A DNA stretch of 64,000 nucleotides from a virus, in the IMG/VR virus record IMGVR_UViG_3300034684_000096, positions 1-64,000 of that record. One strand, given 5' to 3'. A model generated the notes under the pieces. The model had not been told where the DNA came from. It ran no database searches and saw only the letters and a list, made by a program, of their open reading frames with translations. The stretch's first letter is position 1, and every line of letters begins with the position of its first letter. The position numbers were made by a program, and so were the translations under genes. Shown in pieces: positions 1 through 8,306 of the stretch.

Positions 1-1
1 C

Positions 2-367
2 CATACCATACCATTGATAAACACAAGTAGTGGTACTGATTTCTCTTATATGTTCAACTATTGCTATTCACTCCAGACCATACCATTGATAAACATAAGT
101 AAGGGTACTAATTTCTCTTATATGTTCAACTATTGCTATTCACTCCAATTTATTGATGCTGGTATACCTACGGTGCATGTATACAATTATTCAGTTGATT
201 TTAGCTCTTCTAGTTTCTTATCAAAAGACAGTATCATAAATATATTCAACAACCTACCTACAAAGACAGGTCAAACTATAACTATTGATACACTTACAAA
301 TGCAAAACTAGACGACACAGACAGGGAGATAGTTACAAATAAGGGTTGGGCACTAGCTGTAGCATAA
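2..367 (+). CDS. DUF285/BspA-type leucine-rich repeat tail protein, C-terminal part
   Basis: The reading frame is open to the left edge, so this is only the C-terminal end of a larger protein. It shows two nearly identical 24-residue units of the kind TIPLIN-x-S-x-G-T-x-FSYMFNYCYSLQ, the pattern of DUF285/BspA-like leucine-rich repeats. A tail follows with FNNLPTKTGQTITID and a final TNKGW segment. That combination is common at the ends of phage tail or receptor-binding proteins, so a host-binding virion role is inferred. It stands at the head of the late plus-strand block and is followed closely by small late genes. A surface-adhesin origin of the repeats is possible. Confidence 0.75.
   Translation, partial: HTIPLINTSSGTDFSYMFNYCYSLQTIPLINISKGTNFSYMFNYCYSLQFIDAGIPTVHVYNYSVDFSSSSFLSKDSIINIFNNLPTKTGQTITIDTLTNAKLDDTDREIVTNKGWALAVA
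5..148 (+). repeat. 72-bp tandem repeat, two copies
   Basis: Two adjacent 72-bp units (about 5-76 and 77-148) differ at only a few bases and encode the 24-residue leucine-rich units. Further copies may lie left of the window edge. Confidence 0.85.
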
Positions 368-378
368 AGGAGGGAACA

Positions 379-534
379 ATGAAAACATATATAGCAGATG
401 AAGGTAAGGTTTGGAAAAAGGGTGATGAGATTATAGGAGTTATTCTATACACATCAGATGATTTCAATGATAGTGATTTAGTACAAGTAGATGAAGTGGA
501 AGACGCAATAGATGGGGAAGAAGGAATTAGATAA
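379..534 (+). CDS. small acidic hypothetical protein
   Basis: A 51-residue protein starting MKTYIADEGKVWKKGDEIIG. The ATG at 379 is preceded by AAGGAGGG at the proper distance; an in-frame ATG at 346 lies inside the preceding gene and lacks such a site. The C-terminal half is acidic (VDEVEDAIDGEEG). I do not recognise the family. The starting motif resembles small proteins often found next to phage tail-fibre genes that describe a single beta-rich fold, but no function is assigned. It lies between the tail protein and the lipase and probably shares their transcript. Confidence 0.7.
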   Translation: MKTYIADEGKVWKKGDEIIGVILYTSDDFNDSDLVQVDEVEDAIDGEEGIR

Positions 535-568
535 ATATCTGATTGCCGATGGTATGGGGGATTGAAAC

Positions 569-1168
569 ATGGATTATACAAGGCTATTTGATACACAGAA
601 TTGGCAAACAATAGGCGATGATACACAATACCAAATTATTGATAATACAGATGAATTTATAATTATATTTTGTGGTTCTAATTCATCTCAGGATTGGAAG
701 AATAATTTTAACTTTACTAAACAACCTTATAAGAATATGAATATTCCCTTTAAGGTTCATAGAGGATTTCTTAAAGTTTGGAAACTAATTAATGATTTCT
801 TTCTAGATGAGGTAAAAGATGTAACTAAGCCTATTACAATTGTTGGACATTCCTATGGAGGAGCAATAGCAACTCTATGTATGGAAGATATTTGGTTCCA
901 TTATCCAGAAAAAAGAGATACTTTAAAACTTATAACTTTTGGCTCTCCAAGAACTATTGGGTGGAAAAATTATAAAAAAGTTAAGAATCGTTGGGAGAAT
1001 TCAATTATCTATTGTAACCAGCTAGACTTGGTTTCGAATGTTCCTCCATTCTTATTGGGCTATCATCATGTTAAAAAAAGAACATTTATCAATAAAGAAA
1101 AAACAATAAAGCAATTTTTCAGATTTATCAATAACCATGAATTGCATAATTATAAGGAAATAACATGA
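569..1168 (+). CDS. class 3 lipase-like alpha/beta hydrolase
   Basis: A 199-residue protein with the nucleophile elbow G93-H94-S95-Y96-G97-G98 followed by an AIATLC helix, the hallmark of Pfam Lipase_3 (ester hydrolysis of acylglycerols or related lipids). Asp153 in NQLDLVSNVPP and His190 or His193 near the C-terminus would complete the catalytic triad. The upstream FCGSNSSQDW segment resembles the oxyanion-region 'F-x-G-S/T' of the family. No signal peptide is visible, so it would need a holin, a virion location or host release. It is placed among tail and lysis genes, so a role in host-envelope damage or entry is inferred. ATG at 569 has GGGGG seven bases upstream. Confidence 0.8.
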   Translation: MDYTRLFDTQNWQTIGDDTQYQIIDNTDEFIIIFCGSNSSQDWKNNFNFTKQPYKNMNIPFKVHRGFLKVWKLINDFFLDEVKDVTKPITIVGHSYGGAIATLCMEDIWFHYPEKRDTLKLITFGSPRTIGWKNYKKVKNRWENSIIYCNQLDLVSNVPPFLLGYHHVKKRTFINKEKTIKQFFRFINNHELHNYKEIT

Positions 1169-1400
1169 AACGAATACTATTATTTATAGAAAACACATTG
1201 ACAAAGTAGCATATTTTGCTATCACCTATGGCATTGTTTACACTTTAGCAGACAAATGGGAAATCAATGGGGCAATTGCTGTTGGTATCTTATTAGGTGT
1301 CATTAAAGAGATATGGGATAAATACACAGATGTCAAATTATCTATTACAGATTTGATTGTTGATATGTTAGGTATAGTACTTGCTTGCTTAATTTTCTAG
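1165..1400 (+). pseudogene. small YfiM/DUF2279-like membrane protein, interrupted by an apparent frameshift
   Basis: ATG at 1165 overlaps the lipase stop (ATGA) but this frame stops after 14 codons (MKRILLFIE...). The next frame continues without a start codon from about 1191 to the TAG at 1398-1400 and encodes HIDKVAYFAITYGIV, then GILLGVIKEIWDKY and TDLIVDMLGIVLACL. The DK-x-x-x-F...G...KE-x-x-D...D-x-x-x-x-x-x-G layout with two hydrophobic segments matches small phage and bacterial proteins related to YfiM (DUF2279). One added A in the run at 1190-1193 would join both parts into a 79-residue protein. It is either a real mutation, a slippage site or a sequencing error in a homopolymer. Confidence 0.6.
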
Positions 1401-1403
1401 GAC

Positions 1404-1433
1404 TTGACAATGGCTTACCATCTATGATACTAT
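1404..1433 (+). promoter_or_regulatory. sigma70-type promoter for the tail-fibre genes
   Basis: TTGACA at 1404-1409 and extended -10 TGATACTAT ending at 1433, with an 18-bp spacer. It sits just before the 1455 gene. Confidence 0.75.
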
Positions 1434-1454
1434 ATTCTTACATAGGAGTAATGA

Positions 1455-3131
1455 ATGACTGTATATTTTGATAAATTAATCGATAACTACTTACCCACAG
1501 ACTCTGGATGGACATTTCATCCAGATAATATAGTTGAATTGCCCACTGTAGAATCTGACAATAAACTAGTTATTGATACTAATAATCCTTTACCTAATGC
1601 CTATTCACAGTTAATGTTCAGCACTACATCCAGTACTGGAAATGCCTATATCTATTATCTAAATCTCATTACTTCTACTAATGGTGAATTACCACAGATT
1701 ATACAAGACCCTAATGCTAGTAATGCAAAAGCCATTAAAATTGGTGCAAATACTAAGTTAATCTTTAAAACAAACTATCCATATAATAAAGATAGATTAA
1801 AGAAAGTAGTATGTAGGTGTAGGAAAGAGTCAAATGCTACCGCTTCATTACGTGTAGGAGTTATAAGTGTTAAAGATGGAGCATATCTTACTCCTTCAGG
1901 TTCTATTGGTACTGATGATTTCTACGATGTAACTATTAATTCCACTACTATGATAAAGGAAACATATGCTACATATATGGGTTATATATTAGATACTACA
2001 ACAAATGCATATGTAGCTTCAATACCTAGCGTAGATTATCCTGTAGCGTTATATGATGGCACCACTGATATTGCCTTAGTAATAGAAGTGACTGGTGGTA
2101 CAGGTAATTACTATATAGATAGCATTGAATTGCAAGATACTGAGAATAGTATTGCTGATTTGCCGAATGGTAGATTTGTAGTGGACAGTCTGGAAGGATT
2201 GACTGATGACAACAAATTGAGTCCGGTTGAGAAGACGTATATCAAAACCCTGATAACGGAGATTGATGCTGAATATACTGGCGTGCTGGCAGACGGAACA
2301 GCATCCGGTGTAAGTGGTACATTGTTGACCACACTGACGACCAAGTGGGACGCGTTACATGCAATTGTTGACCCATTGTTGGATAATATGGGTACTGCAA
2401 GTGACATTACGTCCGAGTTTGATGTTGCTTTTGCTGAATACTACGCTGCAGTGAATGCTCTTGAGGAACAGATATCCATCCACACTGCAGGTCTCATCGA
2501 AGGCCTTGACGACCGGAGCAGGTGGGAAATTCAAATCAGCGGAGGGCCAACTGTTCCTCTTGATTCCACACCAATAACACTGAGCGTTAAACTACTAAGA
2601 GATAGCGTCGATGTGACGAACGATTACGCAGAATCCGACTTCGATTGGCTCAGGATAACCAGTAACACACCGGCCGACTTCGCTTGGAGAGGGGGGGTGT
2701 CCCCTATAGGAAAAACCTTGACAATCACCAACGCTGACCTTGAAGCCGGGTATGCTACCTTCCTGTGCAAGTTCAAATACCTATATGGGGGGTCGAGTTA
2801 TTACTTCAAGACCGGCACGGTGGCAATCTCAGAGGAAGTCCCCGGTCCTCAGGGAGAGGCGTATGTGGTCGTGGTCTCATCATCGAACGGAGACAAATTT
2901 AAGCCCGGAGAATCTATGACTACGCAACTCAGAGCGCACGTATTTCTCAACGGAGAAGAGATTACTGCAGATATCCCTGACTCGTGGTTCAGGTGGAGAA
3001 GGAAGAGCTTCTATGAACCGAATGACGATGCGCTTTGGAACTCCAACCATATGGCTGGATATAGGACGATAGAGGTCACTGCGAATGACGTGCTTGCAAG
3101 AGCGACATTCTTTTGTGACATCGTGAGATAG
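1455..3131 (+). CDS. tail fibre or minor tail protein with Ig-like C-terminal domain
   Basis: A 558-residue protein, with its own promoter and the site AGGAG before ATG. The N-terminal 230 residues form a beta-rich carbohydrate-binding-like module (APYPYNKDRL-type jelly-roll texture, not firmly assigned). Residues about 235-350 are helical (SPVEKTYIKTLITEIDAEY), a segment frequently found as a helical stalk in phage tail proteins. From GPQGE at residue 464 there is an Ig-like domain with DSWFRWRRKS, NSNHMAGYRTIEVTANDV and ATFFCDI, typical of siphophage tail proteins. Third-position base use becomes markedly G+C richer from about base 2,200, inside the gene, so its C-terminal half looks imported. 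Structural role is inferred from these domains and from the neighbours. Confidence 0.75.
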   Translation: MTVYFDKLIDNYLPTDSGWTFHPDNIVELPTVESDNKLVIDTNNPLPNAYSQLMFSTTSSTGNAYIYYLNLITSTNGELPQIIQDPNASNAKAIKIGANTKLIFKTNYPYNKDRLKKVVCRCRKESNATASLRVGVISVKDGAYLTPSGSIGTDDFYDVTINSTTMIKETYATYMGYILDTTTNAYVASIPSVDYPVALYDGTTDIALVIEVTGGTGNYYIDSIELQDTENSIADLPNGRFVVDSLEGLTDDNKLSPVEKTYIKTLITEIDAEYTGVLADGTASGVSGTLLTTLTTKWDALHAIVDPLLDNMGTASDITSEFDVAFAEYYAAVNALEEQISIHTAGLIEGLDDRSRWEIQISGGPTVPLDSTPITLSVKLLRDSVDVTNDYAESDFDWLRITSNTPADFAWRGGVSPIGKTLTITNADLEAGYATFLCKFKYLYGGSSYYFKTGTVAISEEVPGPQGEAYVVVVSSSNGDKFKPGESMTTQLRAHVFLNGEEITADIPDSWFRWRRKSFYEPNDDALWNSNHMAGYRTIEVTANDVLARATFFCDIVR

Positions 3132-3140
3132 GAGAAAAAA

Positions 3141-4475
3141 ATGGCAACATTAGTATCAACCGGTCAGTTTACGATTACCGACCACAATGATGCAGTAAGC
3201 ATCACAAGTTTCATCAATGCAAGCCGTGGTGTATCACAGGTATTTGCGAACAACGACGGCACCAACGTATATGTTCCGAGCTGGACCAGTGGCGGAAATC
3301 AGGTTCTGAAGGCCTATGTATATGCTGGTGCAGGAAACATCGCGGCAAGCCTTTCCAACAAGAAATGGTCTGCGGACACCCCGGAAGGCTCATCCATTGG
3401 AAGTAGCGATACTTACACCATCACTACAAACATACTGACCGAGGCGGCACCCACGAAGACTTATTACTTCCAAGGTGACTACATCGACTCTGTTACCGGC
3501 CTTTCCAGCCATGTGATTACGGCGGTAACCCTCACCCTCACCAAGAAAGGTGACGCCGCGGTATTCGCTCGCGTAGAGGGTATGACGGTCATCAATAAAT
3601 CCACAACCACAACTCAGGCGTCGTGCCAAGTACAGGGTAGCCTTTACCGTAACTCAGGTACCCGGGATACCACTAACGTTTCATACAAGTGGTACAAAAT
3701 TATTGCCGGGAGCCCTGTTGCTCTCGTATCCGGGCAGGCTGATGTCACTGCAGGGAATATCGTGTTCAAGAATGATGCAGGTGCTACCCAGAGCGCTCCT
3801 ACTGACTTTTCCACAACCTGTACGCAGATTGAAATCAAGGAGAACGCAGTCAATGATATTCAGCTGTTCAAGCTGGAAATCAAGGATACTACCGTCAATA
3901 TCACCTACGGTGAAACCTTTGCGGTGTACGACGTTTCAGACCCGTACGATGTGCAGATTGCATCCACCGGAGGTGACAAGTTTCAGAACGGGCAAGGGAC
4001 CACGAATCTTACCCCGATTGTGAAGAATGGAGCCGTTACCGTCAACGTCACCGGGTGGTCTTTCCTCTGGACGTTGTACGACAAGGACGGTGTGCGCTCC
4101 GGATTCGTTGATACCGACAAGACTCCTTCCGCAAAGACCGTGTCGGCCAACACAACCACGACCTTCACTATCTCCGCGGCACTTGCTGTTGCTCCTGTGA
4201 CAGGAAGCCTTATCAAGGTCACCAATGCCGCAGGTACCACCATCAGGGTGTATGAGGTCGCTTCAGCAACCACCACGACAATCACCATCAGGACCACAGG
4301 GCTCACCAATACTTGGGCATCGACTGTTGCTCCTACTGCATCTGAGTTCCAGAACGGTCAGCTGTTCTGCGTGCTACCGACCAGAACCACCTCCGGAGCG
4401 ACGCCAATTACCCTGACGGGCAATGACGTCGATGTGAAGGGGACTGTGTACTGCGAAGCTTCCAAGCCAATATAA
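3141..4475 (+). CDS. Ig-like repeat tail protein
   Basis: A 444-residue protein, start ATG with GGAGAAAAAA upstream. It is almost entirely beta-strand-like and Thr/Ser/Val rich. At least three Ig-like units can be seen: residues about 1-130 (ending ITAVTLTLTKKGD), 135-265 (SYKWYK) and 270-440 (GWSFLWTLYDKDG ... GTVYCEASKP). The WYK and LWTLYDKDG motifs followed by GTVYC recur in phage tail Ig modules. Its N-terminus VSTGQFTITDHND is clearly related to VSTGSLTIADLND at the start of the next protein, suggesting that both dock on the same structure. The whole gene is visibly richer in G+C than the rest of the window, a sign of recent transfer. Confidence 0.7.
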   Translation: MATLVSTGQFTITDHNDAVSITSFINASRGVSQVFANNDGTNVYVPSWTSGGNQVLKAYVYAGAGNIAASLSNKKWSADTPEGSSIGSSDTYTITTNILTEAAPTKTYYFQGDYIDSVTGLSSHVITAVTLTLTKKGDAAVFARVEGMTVINKSTTTTQASCQVQGSLYRNSGTRDTTNVSYKWYKIIAGSPVALVSGQADVTAGNIVFKNDAGATQSAPTDFSTTCTQIEIKENAVNDIQLFKLEIKDTTVNITYGETFAVYDVSDPYDVQIASTGGDKFQNGQGTTNLTPIVKNGAVTVNVTGWSFLWTLYDKDGVRSGFVDTDKTPSAKTVSANTTTTFTISAALAVAPVTGSLIKVTNAAGTTIRVYEVASATTTTITIRTTGLTNTWASTVAPTASEFQNGQLFCVLPTRTTSGATPITLTGNDVDVKGTVYCEASKPI

Positions 4476-4485
4476 GGAGTTATTT

Positions 4486-7400
4486 ATGCCTACACCTGTA
4501 TCTACCGGTTCTTTGACTATAGCTGATTTGAATGACGGACTATACGCCCTGCTCTCTTCGGAGACAGGGCTGGTCCATTGTGATTCTGCAGGAACACCTA
4601 CCACCCCACTTACGACCACCCCGCTCACTACGATGATGACAGTATACAAAGGGAACTCAGTTCAGACGGGATTTTCTTTTACAAGGACTGCGAGTAGTGG
4701 GGTTACCTCTGCTGTAAACGCTTCCGGCGTTCTGTCTGTCACTGGCCTTACGGTGGGTGTGGATAGCGGGTGGGTTGATATTACAGCCTCCAAGTCTGGG
4801 GAGCCTTCGATTACCAAGCGCTATGTTATCTCTAAGGTTAAGCAGGGCATACAAGGTCCAGCCGGTACTTCAATAACCTCTGTAGATGTTGAATATGCAA
4901 TCAGCACATCAAATATCACAGCACCAACTACAGGTTGGTCCACTACTTCTCCAGCGTGGGAAGACGGTAAATACCTCTGGGCAAGGACGAAGACAACGTA
5001 TAGTGTGGGTGAACCGACTTACACAAATCCTGCTTGTATCACTGGAGGTAAGGGAGAAACTGGAGACCCGGGTCAGTTGCTTGGATTGAATGCTGACACC
5101 AATATTATTGGTGTACAGGTTCGTGGTAGTGAATTAATTACGCAACAGATTGTATTCACATTGTCAGGAAGAGATGTGGTGCTTTCTGATGTAGATTGGG
5201 TGCGTTCTGATTATGGTAATCCAGAAGAAGGATTTGAATATGTTTATGACGCGTTAGGTGAGATAGATTACACACAGAGATACATTGACTGTAGTACAGT
5301 ACTTAATGATAATATTAGTGTTTCTGTCAGTTATGTGTCTGGAACACAGGTTTTAACTTCTTCAGTGACCATATCCAAAATATTGGTTGGGACCGCACAG
5401 CCTATATACCTTGAAGCAACTGATACTATTCCTATAATAACTGAAGAAGGAGCATTAATAGAAGGTGATTTCTTCTTGTATGTCGGCCCATACTCTGGCC
5501 CGAATAGTGACCCCGGAGACCAAGGGCTTAATCCTGCTGTGGCTGAGACAAATGAATTTATCTATGGCCGTATTTATGAGTATAAAGGGAAGGACTCTGG
5601 AGGTGTTGACCAATGGGACGAATCCAGAAAGAGTGAACACTTTTCTGCTGCACAAAAGGACGCTCTTGAGATAGCAAAGAACTCAGGAGTTTATCTATAT
5701 GCTGCTGTGGTCGTGGCTCAGCTCGGCCTATTCATGGATTTGATTTTTTCAGGCTCTCTGATGAGCGCCGATTACATAGAATATACATCGGCCCAAATCG
5801 GTACTGTTGTTGATGGACACTTAGTGACTGAAGAAGATGTTGCATTAAAAAGACCGTACAAAGGCATCTATATGGATGGCAATAAGGGTTTGATAAAATT
5901 GCTATCTCTGATGGTTAAAGATATTGATGCTTTTGGCTTCCTTACATCCTCAGGGTTTAGGACGCTCCGGGGTGAGGATGGACAAACCATAGGGGTTTCT
6001 ACAGTCTCTCCCACTCTATGGAAACACTCCGAAATGGAAGCCTTGATTGCCAGTCAAGATACACTGGCTACGCTGTCAGGTACTATTGAAGGATATAGTT
6101 TTACAAGAGCTTCCAGACGGACAAATCAGCGGATATTATTGGCAAGCCATGGGTATGAGAGTGAAGAAATAAGTGCAGGGGAGGTCCATTATTTTACCAG
6201 ACTATACCCAAGTAAAGTTTTTTCTAATAGTACATTTTATTGTGAGTATAAAGGATATTATGATGGTTATGCTTCCGAGAGACTCTATTGTGGATATATA
6301 AGAGATGATGAACAGCAGATTGGTGAGCATCTTGGTGTTAGTTATACTGTAGCAAAAACATACAGTTTTGCCATTCCTAGAGATGGGCATCCTGTATATC
6401 CATCTTTTAGGATACTGCATAAATCTGCTGCCCTCTGGGGTAATCGTGGCTCTCATGTTGATTATCATAAAGTCTGGACAAACCAAGTTTTCTCTGGCCT
6501 TGTATTAGTGAATGGAGAAACATCATACGAAGTAATAGCTCCAGAGCCAAGTGCTTACTATCCCAATACCAAGACGTGGACAATCGGGTCGTACAACCAA
6601 AACAGCATTGATAACTATTGTTCGGGCACTGATTTCTACAACCTTTTCTCCGGCCTCGCAGTAGGCGCCGACGGCTTCTGCGATGGCGGTCAAATTCGGG
6701 TAAACGGGACACTGTATACAGTAACCCGTCTCACCAAGAATGCCAACTCGATTACCTTCTACACCTCTGGTGGTGTGGTCACAGTAGATAAATTCCAAGA
6801 AGGAACCAGCGTTGGCGTCTATACTTCTTTGGCAGTTACCCAAGCAATCAACTTCCAAGCTGTTGCAGGTGGTATCGAGACAAAGCACATATTCCCTTGG
6901 GGGACGCAAGCGGGTACTCCGGGGAGTTATGATATTGGAACGAATGATGAACGGTTTAATACAGCATATCTTAGCGGAGCAAATATAAAACCTGCTGGGC
7001 AATCAGTAGGCATGTCTCCTTTACTTACAAAAAGTCTCAATGGTTACCCAGGAATGGTGCATTCTGATGGAACCGATTCTAATTGGCTTAGGACACCTCT
7101 GAATGGCCTTATTCCTTATGCTTCTGGTGGAGCAAGCGCATTAGGAACGTCAAGTTGGCCTTTCAACAGCGGGTATTTCAAGAACCTTAATGTTACTGAG
7201 TCTATTTCAGTTTCTGTTACAGCAGGTACATATACAGTTTTTAGTCGCCTTGAGACACAGACTGTTGTACCGACAAGCTTTACTAAATATTTTGAATGTA
7301 GATTATGGTATAGTGGCACGATTAATGTAATGTTTACGATGAAAATTCCTAGCGGTTCCGGTTCAAGCTATTTTAGAGCTAGGGTATATGTTAATGGTGT

Positions 7401-7569
7401 TGCCGTTGGTACAGAAAGAATAATATCTAGTGGTTCTACTACATTCTCAAATACTATATCTATTGTTTCTGGTGATAAAGTTCAGGTATATGCGAGGAGA
7501 GTAGGTACTGCACTGACTTGTGAAATAAGTGGGATAAAGGTAAATACTGCACAGTATGGAGTTGAATAA
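4486..7569 (+). CDS. large tail fibre/tail tip protein
   Basis: A 1027-residue protein. The N-terminus (VSTGSLTIADLNDG) is shared with the upstream tail protein. A BIG2-like domain lies around residues 50-115 (SGVTSAVNASGVLSVTGL ... TKRYVISK). A short collagen-like GIQGPAG hinge leads into the siphophage tail module with GWSTTSPAWEDGKYLWARTKTTYS (residues about 148-175), then GGKGETGDPG. Residues about 390-520 are helical. A C-terminal beta domain (SGSGSSYFRARVYVNGVAVG) probably trimerises and binds the host. Blocks of higher G+C (about 4,490-4,850 and 6,540-6,930) alternate with A+T-rich blocks, so the gene is a mosaic. Role as receptor-binding fibre is inferred. Confidence 0.8.
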   Translation: MPTPVSTGSLTIADLNDGLYALLSSETGLVHCDSAGTPTTPLTTTPLTTMMTVYKGNSVQTGFSFTRTASSGVTSAVNASGVLSVTGLTVGVDSGWVDITASKSGEPSITKRYVISKVKQGIQGPAGTSITSVDVEYAISTSNITAPTTGWSTTSPAWEDGKYLWARTKTTYSVGEPTYTNPACITGGKGETGDPGQLLGLNADTNIIGVQVRGSELITQQIVFTLSGRDVVLSDVDWVRSDYGNPEEGFEYVYDALGEIDYTQRYIDCSTVLNDNISVSVSYVSGTQVLTSSVTISKILVGTAQPIYLEATDTIPIITEEGALIEGDFFLYVGPYSGPNSDPGDQGLNPAVAETNEFIYGRIYEYKGKDSGGVDQWDESRKSEHFSAAQKDALEIAKNSGVYLYAAVVVAQLGLFMDLIFSGSLMSADYIEYTSAQIGTVVDGHLVTEEDVALKRPYKGIYMDGNKGLIKLLSLMVKDIDAFGFLTSSGFRTLRGEDGQTIGVSTVSPTLWKHSEMEALIASQDTLATLSGTIEGYSFTRASRRTNQRILLASHGYESEEISAGEVHYFTRLYPSKVFSNSTFYCEYKGYYDGYASERLYCGYIRDDEQQIGEHLGVSYTVAKTYSFAIPRDGHPVYPSFRILHKSAALWGNRGSHVDYHKVWTNQVFSGLVLVNGETSYEVIAPEPSAYYPNTKTWTIGSYNQNSIDNYCSGTDFYNLFSGLAVGADGFCDGGQIRVNGTLYTVTRLTKNANSITFYTSGGVVTVDKFQEGTSVGVYTSLAVTQAINFQAVAGGIETKHIFPWGTQAGTPGSYDIGTNDERFNTAYLSGANIKPAGQSVGMSPLLTKSLNGYPGMVHSDGTDSNWLRTPLNGLIPYASGGASALGTSSWPFNSGYFKNLNVTESISVSVTAGTYTVFSRLETQTVVPTSFTKYFECRLWYSGTINVMFTMKIPSGSGSSYFRARVYVNGVAVGTERIISSGSTTFSNTISIVSGDKVQVYARRVGTALTCEISGIKVNTAQYGVE

Positions 7570-7865
7570 TGAAATATTGGAAACTAGGAAATGATGTTTT
7601 TGCAGGGGATTACATTGAGGGTGCTATAGAACTCACAGAAGAAGAATTTGGTATATATCAAGAAGAAAAAATTGGTATAGCCATTAGGGCACGCCGTAAC
7701 ACCCTCCTCAAGGAAGTTGTCGATTCAGTCAATCCCATGCGTTGGGAAGCCATGACAGATATACAGAAGGACGCTTGGAGAGCCTATAGGCAAGCTCTTC
7801 TGGACGTTCCCCAGCAGGAAGGCTTCCCTATGACAATAGTTTGGCCTATAGCACCGGAGGTGTGA
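7569..7865 (+). CDS. tail fibre assembly/chaperone-like protein
   Basis: A 98-residue protein whose ATG shares a base with the stop of the fibre gene. The C-terminal half RARRNTLLKEV ... MTDIQKDAWRAYRQALLDVPQQEGFP ... WP fits the short conserved pattern 'RR-x-x-LL ... W-x-x-YRQALRDIP-x-Q-x-G-F-P-x-x-x-x-WP' found in phage tail assembly chaperones and fibre-associated proteins. Location right after the fibre gene supports a role in fibre folding or assembly. Confidence 0.7.
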   Translation: MKYWKLGNDVFAGDYIEGAIELTEEEFGIYQEEKIGIAIRARRNTLLKEVVDSVNPMRWEAMTDIQKDAWRAYRQALLDVPQQEGFPMTIVWPIAPEV

Positions 7866-7866
7866 T

Positions 7867-8106
7867 ATGGAAGACAAAAAACCGTTAGGATTTCTTAAAG
7901 ACAATTCAGGAGATAATAGTTCAAAACGTTTGGCTGCATTTATACTACTTGCACTTTTTATAGTAGTTTCAGTTTATGGCGTTATTGTTGATTCTGTAAT
8001 TGGAGCGAAATCAATAGAGTTTATAAAATATATATCCACAATATCTCTAGGTGGTGTTCTCACATTATTAGGATTCACACTACCAGAAGTATTGAGTAAG
8101 AAATAA
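7867..8106 (+). CDS. two-segment membrane protein, possible holin
   Basis: A 79-residue protein with a charged N-terminus (MEDKKPLGFLKDNSGDNSSKRLA) and two hydrophobic segments, residues about 24-44 (AFILLALFIVVSVYGVIV) and 54-74 (ISLGGVLTLLGFTL). The N-terminal phrase is seen in small phage membrane proteins of the late region. Size, topology and position after the tail genes fit a holin, but no family-specific motif proves it. GGAGGTGTGAT precedes the ATG. Confidence 0.55.
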   Translation: MEDKKPLGFLKDNSGDNSSKRLAAFILLALFIVVSVYGVIVDSVIGAKSIEFIKYISTISLGGVLTLLGFTLPEVLSKK

Positions 8107-8118
8107 AAGGGGGACTAA

Positions 8119-8301
8119 ATGACGAACACAAAATTAGAGCAAATACGTTATTATCTAGAACGTTTATATAAGCGCACTAGCTATGGAAAATCTACTGATA
8201 CAAAACCTACTGATGCATCAATCGGAGATAAATTTATTGAAGTGGATACAAATAAGGAATATTATTTCTATGATGATTCATGGAATGAGATTACCATTTA
8301 G
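8119..8301 (+). CDS. small late hypothetical protein
   Basis: A 60-residue protein with GGGGG upstream of its ATG. The pattern GDKFIEVDTNKEYYFYDDSWNEI resembles short phage proteins that carry 'G-x-x-F-x-E-x-D-T-G-K-x-Y-x-x-x-x-x-x-W'. Often these stand beside tail-tip or lysis genes, but the function is unknown. Confidence 0.65.
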   Translation: MTNTKLEQIRYYLERLYKRTSYGKSTDTKPTDASIGDKFIEVDTNKEYYFYDDSWNEITI

Positions 8302-8306
8302 GAGAT

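Noticed and set aside
3390-4649. Several 60-108-codon frames opposite or beside the G+C-rich tail gene
   Set aside because: Long spurious frames are expected where G+C is higher; the plus-strand tail frame is continuous and has clear Ig-like domains.
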